Below are positions 42,549 through 54,579 of a stretch of DNA of 64,000 nt, piece by piece (position 1 is the stretch's first letter; the number at the start of each line of letters is the position of its first letter). A model generated the notes under the pieces. It ran no database searches and was not told where the DNA came from. It saw only the letters and a list, made by a program, of their open reading frames with translations. The DNA comes from Brassica napus. Its lineage: Eukaryota; Streptophyta; Magnoliopsida; Brassicales; Brassicaceae. The position numbers were made by a program, and so were the translations under genes. Where the stretch lies: assembly GCF_020379485.1 (NCBI RefSeq), contig NC_063448.1, positions 46,199,218 through 46,263,217 on the forward strand, read 5' to 3'.

Positions 42549-44719
42549 TTATCTGCGGGCAGACTTTGGTTTGAGCCTCTTGTAAGCCATGAAAGTGACA
42601 GCCGCCGAGAGAGAGTACCTGTTCATCATCAGACACAAGCACAATTTCGCTCATTAAATTATAGCACCAATTTTAAGACCAAACAATACCATGTTTCTGT
42701 ATTGTAGTTACCATGTTATACAGTAGTTGAGATGATCCTGTGGCATGACTTTACTCCGGATCAAAGTGTTGATGTCTTTCGGGACAGGATACGGTCTACT
42801 CCGATCTATGTCCTCGTGAACGTCCTCTACGTAAATTGTGTCTTCAGGAAGACCTATGGCACGAGCCATTGCAGGAACGTCTACGTAGAACCACTGCCCT
42901 GTGCTTGGATCATTGGCCGGAACAAATATGCTCGGGTTCTCCCCTCCCCTGATCACACCAACAACTTCTACAGGCTTAACCGCTGACACATGCTCCTGCA
43001 AGATTTCAGTTTTCACAAGTCATAACGTATGTTAGAGACGCAAAACAAAAAGAGCGAATCTTTGCAGATAGCTAAAAACTCAATAGGCGAATCAAAGCAA
43101 GTTTCTGAACAAGACTAACCTTGGGAATCACTGGCGTCTTAGACCAAAATTTCCACCATGAATGTTGCTCACTGGGGAGTGGTTTGGCTATTGTTGACTC
43201 ATTTGTAACGGAGTCTGACTCGGTGGATTCTTGTGACTTGTCTCTCCAACTACGAGGAACCCATCCGCGATTCACCAGAATAGGCGACTGCATGCTAGTT
43301 TGACAAGGGAGAAGAACAATCCAAACTTCAGGAAAGGCCAAAAAGATGAAAGCTAGAACTAAAACTAGCAATCAAAGCTTAAGTGACAATTCAGCAAAGA
43401 CAAATAACACTAATATGTATCTAACTAAATCTCAAACTCATAATTAGTTAGATGCAGTAACAGTTATCGACCAAATGATCTTTAGTATTTCATTCTTATC
43501 TTAGCCAATCTGAATATCCCAAATAGTATAGATAAAAACCTATTACTTGGATAGGGTTGACAAAAAAAGTGGATAGTATAGGCAAAGGGGTTAGAAAAAA
43601 GAAGAAAAAGCGAGGAGAAAGGATCATTACCCTCACCTATCCAGGTCACCAGGGATTGGCATTAGAGGTGTGATGACATAGTATCCATTTTCAGTCACTC
43701 CCGATATGGACCTAGACCGTGGACCCAAATAGATAGACTTTTGCTCGTCAAACACGCCCTTGCAACTAACCCGTCTAAATTCCAAGGCATCAAGGTTCTT
43801 ATCAGGAGGATGGTCTGCGTTTAGCTTCATTGGTTCCATTTTCAACCGTTGTTGTTGGTACTCCAGCGTTTTGATCTGCGTTAACAAGGAATGAATCAAG
43901 CTTTAGGTTGTACTAAGCCAAAAGCACCAACGATTAGTAAAATGTGCTAGCTTCAGCAACCATTTAGAAGATAAAAAGGAAAGAAACCGAGACATGGGAG
44001 TGGTAGCTAACACTGAGAATGCATTATTAGTCTATAATAAAAATGCCATTACATCACTTACATGAAAGACTTACTAAGAGCCAAACATCAACGTAATACA
44101 CATAAACACTCGCTGGAATCTGAGATTTTTATTTTAACTTAACTAATCTACATGGCAAAAATCACAAAACTTAATTGCTTCTACATAGATCAGTGTGTGT
44201 TTAATCAGAATTTCCACAAGAGAATGTAAAGGATCACACAGATCTCACTACTTTCCCCATCACAAAACCACATGTATTCCCAGCACGAGACAACAAGTAA
44301 AGGTGAATTCTTTCACCGATTGAAAGAGCTGAAGAAGAAGAAGAGACACTGACCTTTTCTTCTCTTCTGACGATTTGCCATGAACCGAGACCGAAGGTAA
44401 TCGCTCCAGGCAAGAACAACAGCAGTTGTGTCCACTTCGACCCTCGTTTCTTGTCTGAAACTAGAAAAAAGGACTCAAACATTCAGAAACGATTCATAAT
44501 ATCCCTAGATTCCATGCACAGTGGTTGACTAACCATACCTTGCGGTGGAGCTGGGGGACTCGTTTGGCTTCCAAGCGCGGCGGAGGTAGAGAAAGAAGAG
44601 TCGGCGACGGCGGAGAACTGTCTCTGGATGGAATGGGAGGTAGAGATAGTGGTTGTGGCAGAGAACATGTGGCGGTGAGCTTTCGATCTGGTTAGGATTT
44701 TAGACAAAGATGTCGCCAT
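42549..44719 (-). CDS. SURF1: SURF1, cytochrome c oxidase assembly factor
   Basis: SURF1 is a mitochondrial inner-membrane protein that helps haem insertion and early assembly of complex IV. Six exons (44539-44719, 44354-44454 or 44460, 43637-43875, 43120-43294, 42712-42995, 42549-42618) give 349 or 351 residues, as expected. Order: Ser/Arg-rich mitochondrial targeting region (MATSLSKILTRSKAHRHMFS), first membrane segment (WTQLLLFLPGAITFGLGSWQ), the intermembrane domain (EFRRVSCKGVFD, YYVITPLMPIPGD, PILVNRGWVPRSW, VVGVIRGGENPSIFVP, WFYVDVPAMARAIGL), and the second membrane segment (HLNYCITWYSLSAAVTFMAY). All SURF1 signature segments are present. The start at 44719 is preferred over an in-frame ATG 21 nt upstream because the targeting sequence then begins MATSL as in relatives; both remain possible. 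Exon 2 has two in-frame acceptors 6 nt apart. Confidence 0.94.
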
Positions 44720-46824
44720 CTTCTTCGTCTCTCTCGTCAAGATTTTTGATCGCCGGGGAGAAGTGAAGTAAAAGGGTTTTTGCCTCCACGACGACTTTGT
44801 CTGCTACAGCGGAAATGAAATGGCTCCAGAGATTTGCAGAGCTATGATCCTCTGCACAAGGGTGCATCTAAGTTCCGGTGCTCACCACGTTTTGTGATTC
44901 ATAATATAACATGTTTAGCTTTAGATTTCATGTGCAGTTCTCTCTTAATATATCTGTGACACTGGTATGAATATGATTATGTAAAATACACTAGTTTATT
45001 TCATTAATGGAAAATAAGTAAATTTTTGGTATCATATAAAAAGACACAAAGGAATGTAAAAATTACACAGAGGTTGTTTGTATGACTATGCAAGTTTTAG
45101 CAGAATCAACTCACATGTGACTAATTTCGGTGGAAAATCTTTGTTATTCGGTTTCTTGAACAAATCTTTTAGCCTAAGATTCCTTGAAACATGTTTATAC
45201 TTTGAATAATATCCTAAATGTGAAAACCAAGCGTGTTGTTTCGAATTGAATGGAAAAAGAGTGACCGAGTGGATACATAAAGTTAACCACACCTACAAAT
45301 AATTATTAGATGCTCGGAAACTGACCACAACTATCAAGGAAAAATGGTCTATTTCAACTTGAACTTTGTCCGTCGTGTCTATTCATTCCCGAACTTTTAT
45401 TAGTGAATGTTTTATACCAAACTAATTTTTTTTTTTTCAAAAAATACTACATAAACTCTTAAAATCATGCTTCTCTATATGATGATCGTTAAAGGTGTTA
45501 TTCATCCGTTAATTTATCAAAATGACACTATTTTGGATGAATTATGTAAAATTAAAAATTAAAAATATTACGTGAACTCTCAAAATTGTGCTTATATATA
45601 TTAACCGTCAAAGGTGTTAGTCATCCATTAATTTAACAAAACGCGTTATCTTGGATAAAATCTGTAAAGTTAAAATTTAATTTTTGGGAGATTCAAACTC
45701 TCACACCGGTGGACAAGCATAAAGTAAATATTTGAATTAATAATAAATAATTTAAACTTATAAAATAATATTTTTTAAAGATAAATTTAAAAACATAAGT
45801 AATTATAGATTTATTTTATAAAACTAAAACAATAAAAATTTGATAACATTTATTTGATTAAACTAAAAAATATATATAAATTAACGTTTACACAATTTAT
45901 ACAAGAAAATTATTTTGGTTTATAGATGTTATCCGAAATGACGTTGTTTTGATAAATTAACGGATGACTAACACATTTGACGGTCAATATATATGAAAGC
46001 ACGATTTTAAGAGTTCATGTAGTATATTTGAATTTTTGTTTAGTTCAGTATGTAATATGCACTACTGCAAACTTCAGAAATAAATATGTACGAACGTTCA
46101 AAGTTCATGTTGAAATATGCTCTTTTTCGCATCTATCAATTTAGACACTACTCTTGAAGAACAAAGCAAAGGAGTCTTGTCTTAATCCATTTATTCTCAC
46201 TAACCCAACCCTCATCTAAAATTGAAAAGCCTAATGAAGGAGTCTTAGCTAATCCATTTATTCTTACTAATCCAACACTCAATAAAACTTGAAAAGCCCA
46301 ATACATAGACTTTTTTTTGAACAACTAAAAGACTAGGGCCCATTAGACTATAGGGCATATTAATTAGGGTTTTCAAGAAGTGGCCGTCACTAACTATACA
46401 TATACCACGTCTCCACTTGCGTTCTCCTTACGAAGTAGATAGGTTCCAGGAGATAGTGCAGTCGACTCCACCAATCTTAAACTCTCCCTGTAATGTCAAG
46501 TTGTGTCTGTGTAATTGAGTGTTTATAAAAGAAAAAGGCAGCACGTCACTGATGCGCTTGAGAAAGTGGTGCTTTCGGTCCTTTTAGTTGCCAAAATAGA
46601 TACGAGCACTAATGCTTTCGTTTGCCGTTTTCCATCGGCTTATGAACTCAGTTGCTCTTACATTATTATTGATTATCTTCCTCACCAATCTTTTTCTCTT
46701 TGTGATCATAATGATAATAGACAAGAAAACAAATGGAACGTTTATCATATATACCGGAAAATTAAACCAAAATCTCAAAAAGAATAAACATGTACACAGT
46801 TCCCTAATTCAATCCAAGTTCTAA
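44720..46824. other. Long AT-rich spacer containing a fold-back element
   Basis: This gap between SURF1 and the next gene holds the SURF1 promoter (44720-44880), AT-rich sequence, the inverted-repeat element at about 45335-46130, and a short direct repeat (AAGGAGTCTTGTCTTAATCC / GAAGGAGTCTTAGCTAATCC, about 46168-46262). No gene is recognised. Confidence 0.55.
45335..46130. mobile_element. Fold-back/MITE-like element with long inverted repeats
   Basis: The left arm GAAAAATGGTCTATTTCAAC is answered at the right end by GAAAAAGAGCATATTTCAAC on the other strand, and inner segments also pair (for example GTTAATTTATCAAAATGACA at about 45509 with the complement near 45940, and ATGATCGTTAAAGGTGTTA with TAACACATTTGACGGTCAAT). 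There is no coding capacity. CTATCAA borders both sides and could be part of a 9-bp duplication of Mutator type, but only 7 of 9 bases agree. Confidence 0.6.
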
Positions 46825-47433
46825 TTATTTTCGAGTATTGAAAAAAGGACCCAATAGCAAACTGATCATGTCATCTGATGTTGGATCTCTGGTTCCATTT
46901 GTTTCTCCTTGAGAGGCTTTCATGTTTGATCCATCATTGACATCAACCACCATTGATTCAGATGTTGACAATGCCTGGTCTTCTTCCTCACCTTTGACGT
47001 ACTGTGAATTCAATCAGAAGAAAACAAATGGACATTAAACATCAAATTCACTAATAGCAAAACCGGCTTGGTAATATAATATATGGCATACCTCTTGAGC
47101 AAAGCTAAATAAATCATCAACTGTGAGATCCTCATCTTCTGGACTAGTCACGGATTGAATAATCTCGGGACTCTTACCATCATCGCCGATACTAGGCTTA
47201 GCCTCTTCTTCTTTGATTTTCCTACCAACTCTTCCTCTTCTCCTGATCTCCAACTTTTTGTGTTCCTCCTCTGCGTCATCAATCTCTCTTCTAGTTTTAC
47301 GCTTCTTCCTGGTCTTGGGAGCTTCTGCTTCCTGTTTTACTTCACGATCGTCTATTCGATTGCTTGTAGCTGTTACACCGGATGACGCGCCGGCGATCAT
47401 CCACGGTGGTAACCGCCTCATATTCCCATCCAT
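46825..47433 (-). CDS. Small nuclear-type protein of unknown function
   Basis: Two exons (47092-47433, 46825-47001) give 172 residues. The N-terminus MDGNMRRLPPWMIAGASSG contains an LPPWM motif that I associate with uncharacterised plant proteins. It is followed by a strongly basic stretch (KTRKKRKTRREIDD, then RRRGRVGRKIK) that looks like a bipartite nuclear localisation signal, an acidic region (SPEDEDLTVDDLFSFAQE), and an acidic/polar C-terminus ending GPFFNTRK. No enzymatic domain is visible. A chromatin or RNA-related role would be a guess. The gene lies head-to-tail after TDX on the same strand. Confidence 0.75.
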
Positions 47434-47907
47434 CGGATTTAACCTCCTCGTTCTTGAAACACGGAAGTTAACAGGCTAAAGGTTCATGTATTGGGCCTAA
47501 AGCTGAGCCCATTTATATAACTAAAACCCAAATCTATCTATCTATCAGAAATTAGTAGAACTTTTTTGCTAAACCGAGACTGAGTTTGAAATCTGATTAG
47601 TAAAATTGTTCATCATCCTATTCCTAATGTCTCTATAATCCTAAGTCTCTCACCAGTCACCCCTTACTCTTCACTTCATCTGTACATAGCTTTCGCTCAA
47701 GACAGGAAACATGGCTCTTTATTCAAATATGACATTTCAATTTTGCGACACATAACATAACTCTGAACCATCACAATGCCAATGAAACACCAAGGAAAAA
47801 AACACATGTAAAAACTATGGTACAACAGTTTAGTTGCAAAGATTCACCATCAGCTCTTTAATACATAAGAGAGCAGCAATGGGAGAAGAAGTAAACGAGC
47901 CATACCA
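47434..47907. other. Spacer between the unknown gene and TDX
   Basis: 474 bp with the promoter of the small gene and the 3' region of TDX. No other gene is seen. Confidence 0.5.
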
Positions 47908-50457
47908 TTACTTAGAAGAAGAGTGCTGTGCAATCTTCTTCTCAAGCGAACCTTTATCAGCTCCCACAACTTTGTCCACCTGTTTGCCATCTCTGATGAA
48001 GCAAAAGGTCGGGACGCTACTTATGTTCCAAGCAGCAGCCACGTCATTGGCCTCATCTATGTCAACTTTCAAGAAGACTACTCTCGGGTGTTGCGTAGCC
48101 AGGTTTGTGTACACAGGAGACATGTAACGGCACGGTCCACACCATGTTGCTGTGAAGTACATGATTAGCAGACGCGATGCCTTCTTTGCAGCCTTTGTCT
48201 TTGCTTCTAGCTCGCTCGTAGAGTGGATGCGAATCACTTGTCCTGTATCATTAAATGAGAAACAAAATTTTGGCTTTTTTTGGCTTTACATCAGCTACAA
48301 ATCAAAGTCTGTAAGGATAACGAAAATTCAAGATAAATGCAAATTGCTTTTCTCACTGAGTCTCATACTTGTGATCAGCATATAAAATCGTGAGGAACTA
48401 GCAGTATCCAATAGAAACACAACGGTACTGAGGTGTAAATACACCAGGATTTCCAATAATTAATCCCCTAAAATTTTCTTTTCTTGGGATGTTATGGTTC
48501 TGGTCTGGATTTACATGGTTCATCAGGGAACCAATGGTAATTAAACTGGAGGAACGGGATAAGCATTAAGCAAGCTGGTTAGTGGCCTAATCATCTGGAA
48601 TTAGTGACTAATAAGAACTTATTGCGCTTTGATCTTACTGAGTGCAGACAGTTAACTAGGACAAGACTTACAGATAAATGTTCTGACACATAAGTAGTTG
48701 ACATTTGCAGTAAGATAATTAAGTAGAGAACCTATGAAAGAGATGGATAGAATGTTTACCGTCTTTAAGTGCAGACAGAGCTTCTCGCTCCTGCATTGAT
48801 AGGATTCAAGAATAAGTAGCAAATCAATGAGCGTGCGATGCTTGATATGACATGAGGTGGATAATCTCAAAAGACGTTCGTTATATTGTTACTCTCGCAA
48901 GAAGAAGATAACAAAGCCGATGTGCTTTTTGTTTTGTTTTTTTGCGAAGAATGTAAATTTGTTAAAGAGAGCTATACACAGCAGTATATACGAATCACTA
49001 ATCATTGATATGGTTATGGATGGGTCTGACCTGGGCTTCTTGCTGTTCTCTTCTCTCGCGTTCAGCCCTTTGAAGCTCCTTTTCTTTCCTCAGACGTTGA
49101 TATTTCCTGCGGTGTTCTTCGATTCTCTTTGCATTGGGCTCAACCTGTGAAGTATATACATTAACAAAAACTTAAGCTTTACTAAACTTCATTATGAGGC
49201 TATGTTTGTACAGTGATATCAACAAAGGTAAGAGAGGTTTCCTTTCCACAGTTACCTTCTTAAGTGCCGACCCAATCTCCTCGTCGTAATCTAATTTTGA
49301 GGCTACATGAAGATCAGCCGCAGCTTCTTCCCACTGGCCTAACATGGCCCTAGCCATACCTCTTGCTTTGTACCCCTTAGCTGAATCAGGGTTGAACTAA
49401 ACACCAAAGTAAAACTGCTTCAGCTAGTTATGGAAGAAAACAATAAAACTATTGAGACATAAACTTGCTTTTCGAATTCATCTTCTGCACAAACTGAACA
49501 AAGTTTAATACGACTCACGTAAATGCTCACCTGTAACGCCATGTCCGCATCCCGGATTGCAGCATTTGGCTTCTTGACTGCTAGAAACACAGTAGCTGCG
49601 GAACAACAACAAGTACAAACATTCAGAACATTACCCACCTTTGGTCGGAAAGAGAGCAAAAGAAAGTCACTCACCTCTAGTGGCGTAGAGAATAGCTGAA
49701 GAGGGGTTCAGCATGATGGCCTTTGTTAGATGATCAATACCTTCGTTGAACTTTCCTGGATACCAATCAAAGCATTAACGAAAGCCCATGAGCTAAAAAA
49801 AAAGTTAAGATTAAGAATGAATGGGTACCTTGAGAGATTGCTTCCATGGCTTTGCTCTTCTCTAACTGAGCAGCATCCCTATCTTCATCCGTCACTTCAG
49901 CTGTAGGATCTCCCATCTAAAGAAAGAAAAATCAAACGACCATGGAAGATTTGCACAGAGACAATATCAAAAGATGAAATCTTTCACCGCTTACCAGCTG
50001 AGGAGGCTCATTGTCTGGCTCAACAACATCAGAATCATCCAATTCAACATCAGACTCGGTAACTTCATCATCATCATAGCTAGGAGAGAAACTGGGTTTA
50101 GTCTCAGCCGTATCCTCATAATCTCTTTCCTACAATCGAACTTACGTATATATAGATACAGTAGTTAAGCCAAGAAAGGACTTTGATCAATCAACAAAGA
50201 CAACTTACCGTCTTCACTATCTTAGGGACTTGAGCTCCTAAACTGTACGAGAGAGACAACAAAAACATCGATTAGAAAAACTCACATCAGCAAGCACATG
50301 GAGTAACAAAAAAGTGAATCTTTGATTTGAAGTCAAGGAAAGACCTTCGGAGATAATCTTTGAAGAAAGTCAGAGAAGGATCGTGGAGGAGAGAAGGATT
50401 CAGTTTCAGCTGCTCGATGAATCTTCGGAGCTCTGCTACTTGATTCGCATCCATCAT
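47908..50457 (-). CDS. TDX: Tetratricopeptide domain-containing thioredoxin (HIP-like)
   Basis: TDX fuses an Hsp70-interacting-protein-like N-terminus and TPRs with a thioredoxin domain. In Arabidopsis it binds Ssb-type Hsp70 and can act as disulfide reductase and holdase chaperone. Ten exons (50345-50457, 50209-50242, 49995-50129, 49829-49916, 49675-49755, 49531-49595, 49256-49396, 49031-49144, 48760-48790, 47908-48242) sum to 1,137 nt, 378 residues. Domains: HIP-type N-terminus ([20 protein letters not shown]), acidic linker ([19 protein letters not shown]), three TPRs ([55 protein letters not shown]), a charged helix ([20 protein letters not shown]), then thioredoxin with active site [13 protein letters not shown] and the cis-Pro in SVPTFCFI. 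Two ATGs are adjacent at the start; either could be used. Confidence 0.95.
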
Positions 50458-51304
50458 TGTTCGTCTCCTTTTTTCTCTCTCTCGAACGAAGAGCTTGGAG
50501 CAGCGGCAGTGATGATTATGAGAATGATTAGTTTAGCTGCTTATGATCGATCGTACGGTGGCGATTAGCAGGTGGAGTTGGGCAGAGTGATTCGATGTGC
50601 CTCGAGAGTATCGTGTCGGTTGAACCGGTCGGGTATGTCCCAGTCGAACCGGTTTTCTATTCTCCTTCATTTAACCAACACACCAAAAATCTGATTTCTC
50701 TACTAATCCAATACCACTTGTAAATCTTGTACCTCTATAAACTAATACATTTTTTCTGTTTCAAATTAAATATAAGTTCGTGTAGTCCTTTTTATATATA
50801 TAGATAATAGTAATAACGAATGTTCCAATGTTATTAATTTATAAAATCTCCTCATCATCTCAGAGTCGAATTCAAAACTTTGTCGAAACATTCATGAAAA
50901 TGCATCAAAGGAAGGTATGTATACATGGTCAATTACATCCATTGATATGAACAACCTCGTATGACCATTCAACACTAGTATCTCTGATCTAAAGAGAAGA
51001 AACGAACATATTTTCTACAAAATTCCAAAGTACAAATTCAATTTGCTCTCATAGTTCCATTCGACCAAAATGACATAACTGAAGTATACACTATACTACA
51101 GTATAAGCTAGCTACAACGAAACTCAATGTAGCGAGAGAAGAAAGAGTTACACTATAGTATATAAGCTAAGAAGATGCTCAAGTGTAGCCAGCGCAAAAG
51201 GAAAATTCTGTAACAGAACAAAAAAAAAACTGAAAAATTCACCATCGAAATAAAAACATGGTCCTGGAGTGGTCTGAAGCAGTATGTATTACTGCAAATG
51301 GGAT
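50458..51304. other. Spacer: TDX promoter and JAZ3 3' region
   Basis: 847 bp. A GA/CT-rich TDX leader lies at 50465-50500 and the remainder is AT-rich. No further gene is recognised. Confidence 0.5.
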
Positions 51305-54144
51305 TTAGGTTGCAGAGCTGAATGACGAACTTATGCATTCAGATATTGGTGTACGACAATCTGTTGGTGACTTCTTGTCCAAGCAATATGGCGATGCACT
51401 TGTGACCCTGCAACAACCAACAGTAAAGAGAGTTATTTCAAGAAACAGTTAATCAGTTTTATTCTGTAAAGAACGGTTGTGTGTACCTTTCTTTGCGTTT
51501 CTCTAAAAACCTAGCCAGAGATGCTTTGCGAGCCTGAGGTAAAGCCACTGCATAAGAAACAACAGAACGTGATTGAGGCTACATTCATAAAAATAGCAGT
51601 AAGCTAGGAGAATCAGGTATAAGACTTTATTTTACCTGTTTGAGGCTTTACAGTTTGGTTGTTGTGGTATGTTGATGTAAAGCCTGTCGTTGCTTTTACT
51701 GCTCCGAGTCCGTATGTGCTACTTCCACCTTCATGGCTAAGATAAGAGGCTGTAGGCATGAAGCTAGGAGGCACAGCTGAAGAATCAACAGAGGCACGAG
51801 CATGGTGGACCACCTGTTGATGAGTTTGAGGTGGTGTGAAGGCTTGAGGCATAGAGGAACCGTTTCCAGCTAGCAACATTATCGCCTTGGCCTATGATGA
51901 AGGAATGATATTATTAAGCAAATGAGTATCATAACAGATAAGAGACGCATAAATGGGAGAAAGTGATCTAAGATACCTTATCAGGAGATATGTCATCATA
52001 AACACAAACTGAACCGGCATAAAAGACGGTCAACTGAGCTGGTGATCCTAATGGCTTGGAAGAAGATCTGGCAAAAGAATAAGTTTTGAGTCAGCATTAC
52101 AATACATAATATGATGACTAACAAAAGAAAAAACAGATAGAAGCAGTGAGTGTACCTAATATCAGTTGTCCCTACAATGGAACCTGGAGCAGGAAGGACT
52201 GAGATTGGAGGTGCCATGATTGGAACTCCTACAAAAGGTTGTGAGTTTATGCCACTGCTCATGAAGCTTTTTCCTCCTGGTGGATAATGAGACTGGAGAC
52301 CCGGCCTGGCCATGGAAACTGTGATAGATTCTTGCTGTTGATGGGAGTTAGGGAACATCCTGGCTCCCTGAAAAGCAACAAGTCATAAATGAGAAGCTTA
52401 GTTTAAACCACAAATGAATAACTATAAAACCAAAGACTAGATTTAGAAACTAGTTGTCATAAACTACAAACAAAAGTGTTCATCAATGTGGAACCACAAC
52501 AGAAACTACCTAACAGGTAAAAGGGTAAACATGGGTCCATAATGCACAATCAACCTGATAATTGGGTTAACATAGGTCTTAATGAAAAGTACCTGTACAG
52601 AACTGTAAGGAGTGTTCCGGTTAGAATCATAACCATCTGCTACTGATGATGGCATGAAGGAACCAGAGTGAGTCAGATGATAGTTTCCAGGCTTTCTATG
52701 TCTGTCATCTTGAGATGGCCTGAAAGATAGAAACTGAGAAGAAGCAGCAGAGCCTTTCTTTGAGAATGACCAGTTCATTCCTCTATTGGGAGCTGCAAAA
52801 ATAAAACTTTAAAGTCAGACATGGAGTGGTAACTGTAAACTAAATGTCTTCAAGTTCTTACATAACCAACAGATGATTAATTCAACACCAAATCCAAAAG
52901 TAAAGACCAAGTAAAAGAATCTGATACTATAATTCCCCTATAATTATCTGATACAGTTTACAATATAATTATATTTAAAAATTGTAATTGTAGTTAGTTA
53001 TAATTTTTAAAATACTCATACTGTTTACAATTCAACGAAGCAACAAAACCACCTTAGAAACCATGTCTAATTAAAAAACATTATTCAAAGTCATCGTACC
53101 AAAATTAGTACTTCTTCCGGATACGAACGTAAAATGTTCTATATTTTTATCTTGTATACAAATATATGATGTTTTGAGATATAATTAATGCATTTATTTT
53201 TAAAATTTAAACATAAATTAAAAAGTAAAATTATGAATGGTGAAATTTTATTGATATAATAAAAAAATAACAATTAAAATAATGTATTTATTGCTTCTTG
53301 AAATGTGTGTAAAACCATCTTATATTTAAACCTAGAGGGAATATATTTTAATGATTAATTTAGTTGAAAATTAAGGAGAGATTCAACTTTAACTCCACAC
53401 AGCACATGTTGATGCACTACTTTTATGGAATAGCACGTTTTGGCTTATAAGAAAAACAAGGTGGACACAATTTTTATTCCTCGTGGTGAGAAAAAAATCA
53501 TTTTCGTTGTACCTTCAATTAGTATTTTAATTTTTCACTTAATCAACACACTAATCAATATTTAATCACCTATATAAAATAATCCAACTCGAACTTTCTT
53601 TGTATAATTAATCTTCTACGTTTCTATTTTAATATTATTTGTGTACCCCTCCATTCAACTACTCTTTTCCAACATTTTACGTATTCGTTTTTTTAAAAAA
53701 GAAACTAATTAATTAATTACACCTTTTATCTCAATTATTAGTCTCTTCAAAAAAAAGAAATCAAGCTTGAGATTAGTTCTGGTTCTAAGAACATGTGGTT
53801 AAACCGGTTCTGTAAAAAAATACTTACTTACTAATTTGCTAAAAAACAAAAAGCTCCACGGTTCGATTTCCCGAGAAAGCATATGAAAATGTTCTCCCCC
53901 AAGAGACAAACTGACAATCCAGTTCCCGACCAAACCACAAAAACCAGGTATTGCAAAAATAAAATATCAACCTAGTACTAACTCCTAACGACATAACTGA
54001 TCAAGGAATCACAATAAAATCGATAAGATTGAAAATCAATCAAGGGGAAAAAATATTAACCTGAATCTCTGGAGCTTTCGCTTGTTTCCTCCTTCACAGT
54101 GATCGGCGAATTTTTCGAACCCAGCCCGAGAAAATCTCTCTCCA
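51305..54144 (-). CDS. JAZ3: JAZ3-type jasmonate ZIM-domain repressor (TIFY6B)
   Basis: JAZ proteins bind MYC transcription factors and recruit NINJA/TOPLESS; jasmonoyl-isoleucine makes COI1 ubiquitinate them. Seven exons (54061-54144, 52593-52792, 52156-52367, 51977-52077, 51636-51891, 51487-51547, 51305-51407) give 338 residues. N-terminus MERDFLGLGSKNSPITVKEE is the JAZ3/JAZ4 type. The ZIM/TIFY domain reads AQLTVFYAGSVCVYDDISPD with TVFYAG as the TIFY variant, continuing KAKAIMLLAG. The Jas domain is VALPQARKASLARFLEKRKE followed by RVTSASPYCL, with the degron residues LPQARK intact, so hormone-dependent turnover is expected. The ORF is complete and phase-consistent. The intron before the last exon splits the Jas domain (between KRKE/R and VTSASPY); retention of this 'Jas intron' in other JAZ genes gives stabilised forms. 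Confidence 0.96.
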
Positions 54145-54501
54145 TGTTAATCGATCTCAAACCACGAGCGATTAAAAAACGCCGGAATCAAACAAATATC
54201 TACCTGAAATAAACGATCAAAGCGTCACAGGAAGATGGAGCAAAAGAGAGGATTTTCTCTTTGTAAGTTGGATAAAAATGAAAAAACGTGTTAACAACAC
54301 AGACCGCGTTTTCTCTTTTTAACCATCGCGCATGAGAGACATGCGAACAGCACTATTTAATTATATTTTGAACCTTTTTCTTTTAATTAATTAAAGTAAA
54401 ACAAAATAAAGGTAAAAGATTCCTTTTTCTCCATTGCTATTGGTGGAAAAGGCAGCTGCAGGTTTGTCCGGTTACGTCACCGGATATAGGCGGTCAAAAA
54501 G

Positions 54502-54575
54502 CACGTGTATCATCGTGCAGTGCGATTTATGCGTGTGGGTTTCTTTTGGCGGTCCGACACGTGGTTGGGCACGTG
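54502..54575 (-). promoter_or_regulatory. Three G-boxes upstream of JAZ3
   Basis: CACGTG occurs at 54502-54507, 54558-54563 and 54570-54575, about 360-430 bp above the JAZ3 ATG. An AACGTG (T/G-box) follows near 54619. These are the sites bound by MYC2-type factors, which are themselves JAZ targets, so a feedback promoter is likely. Confidence 0.7.
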
Positions 54576-54579
54576 CATT

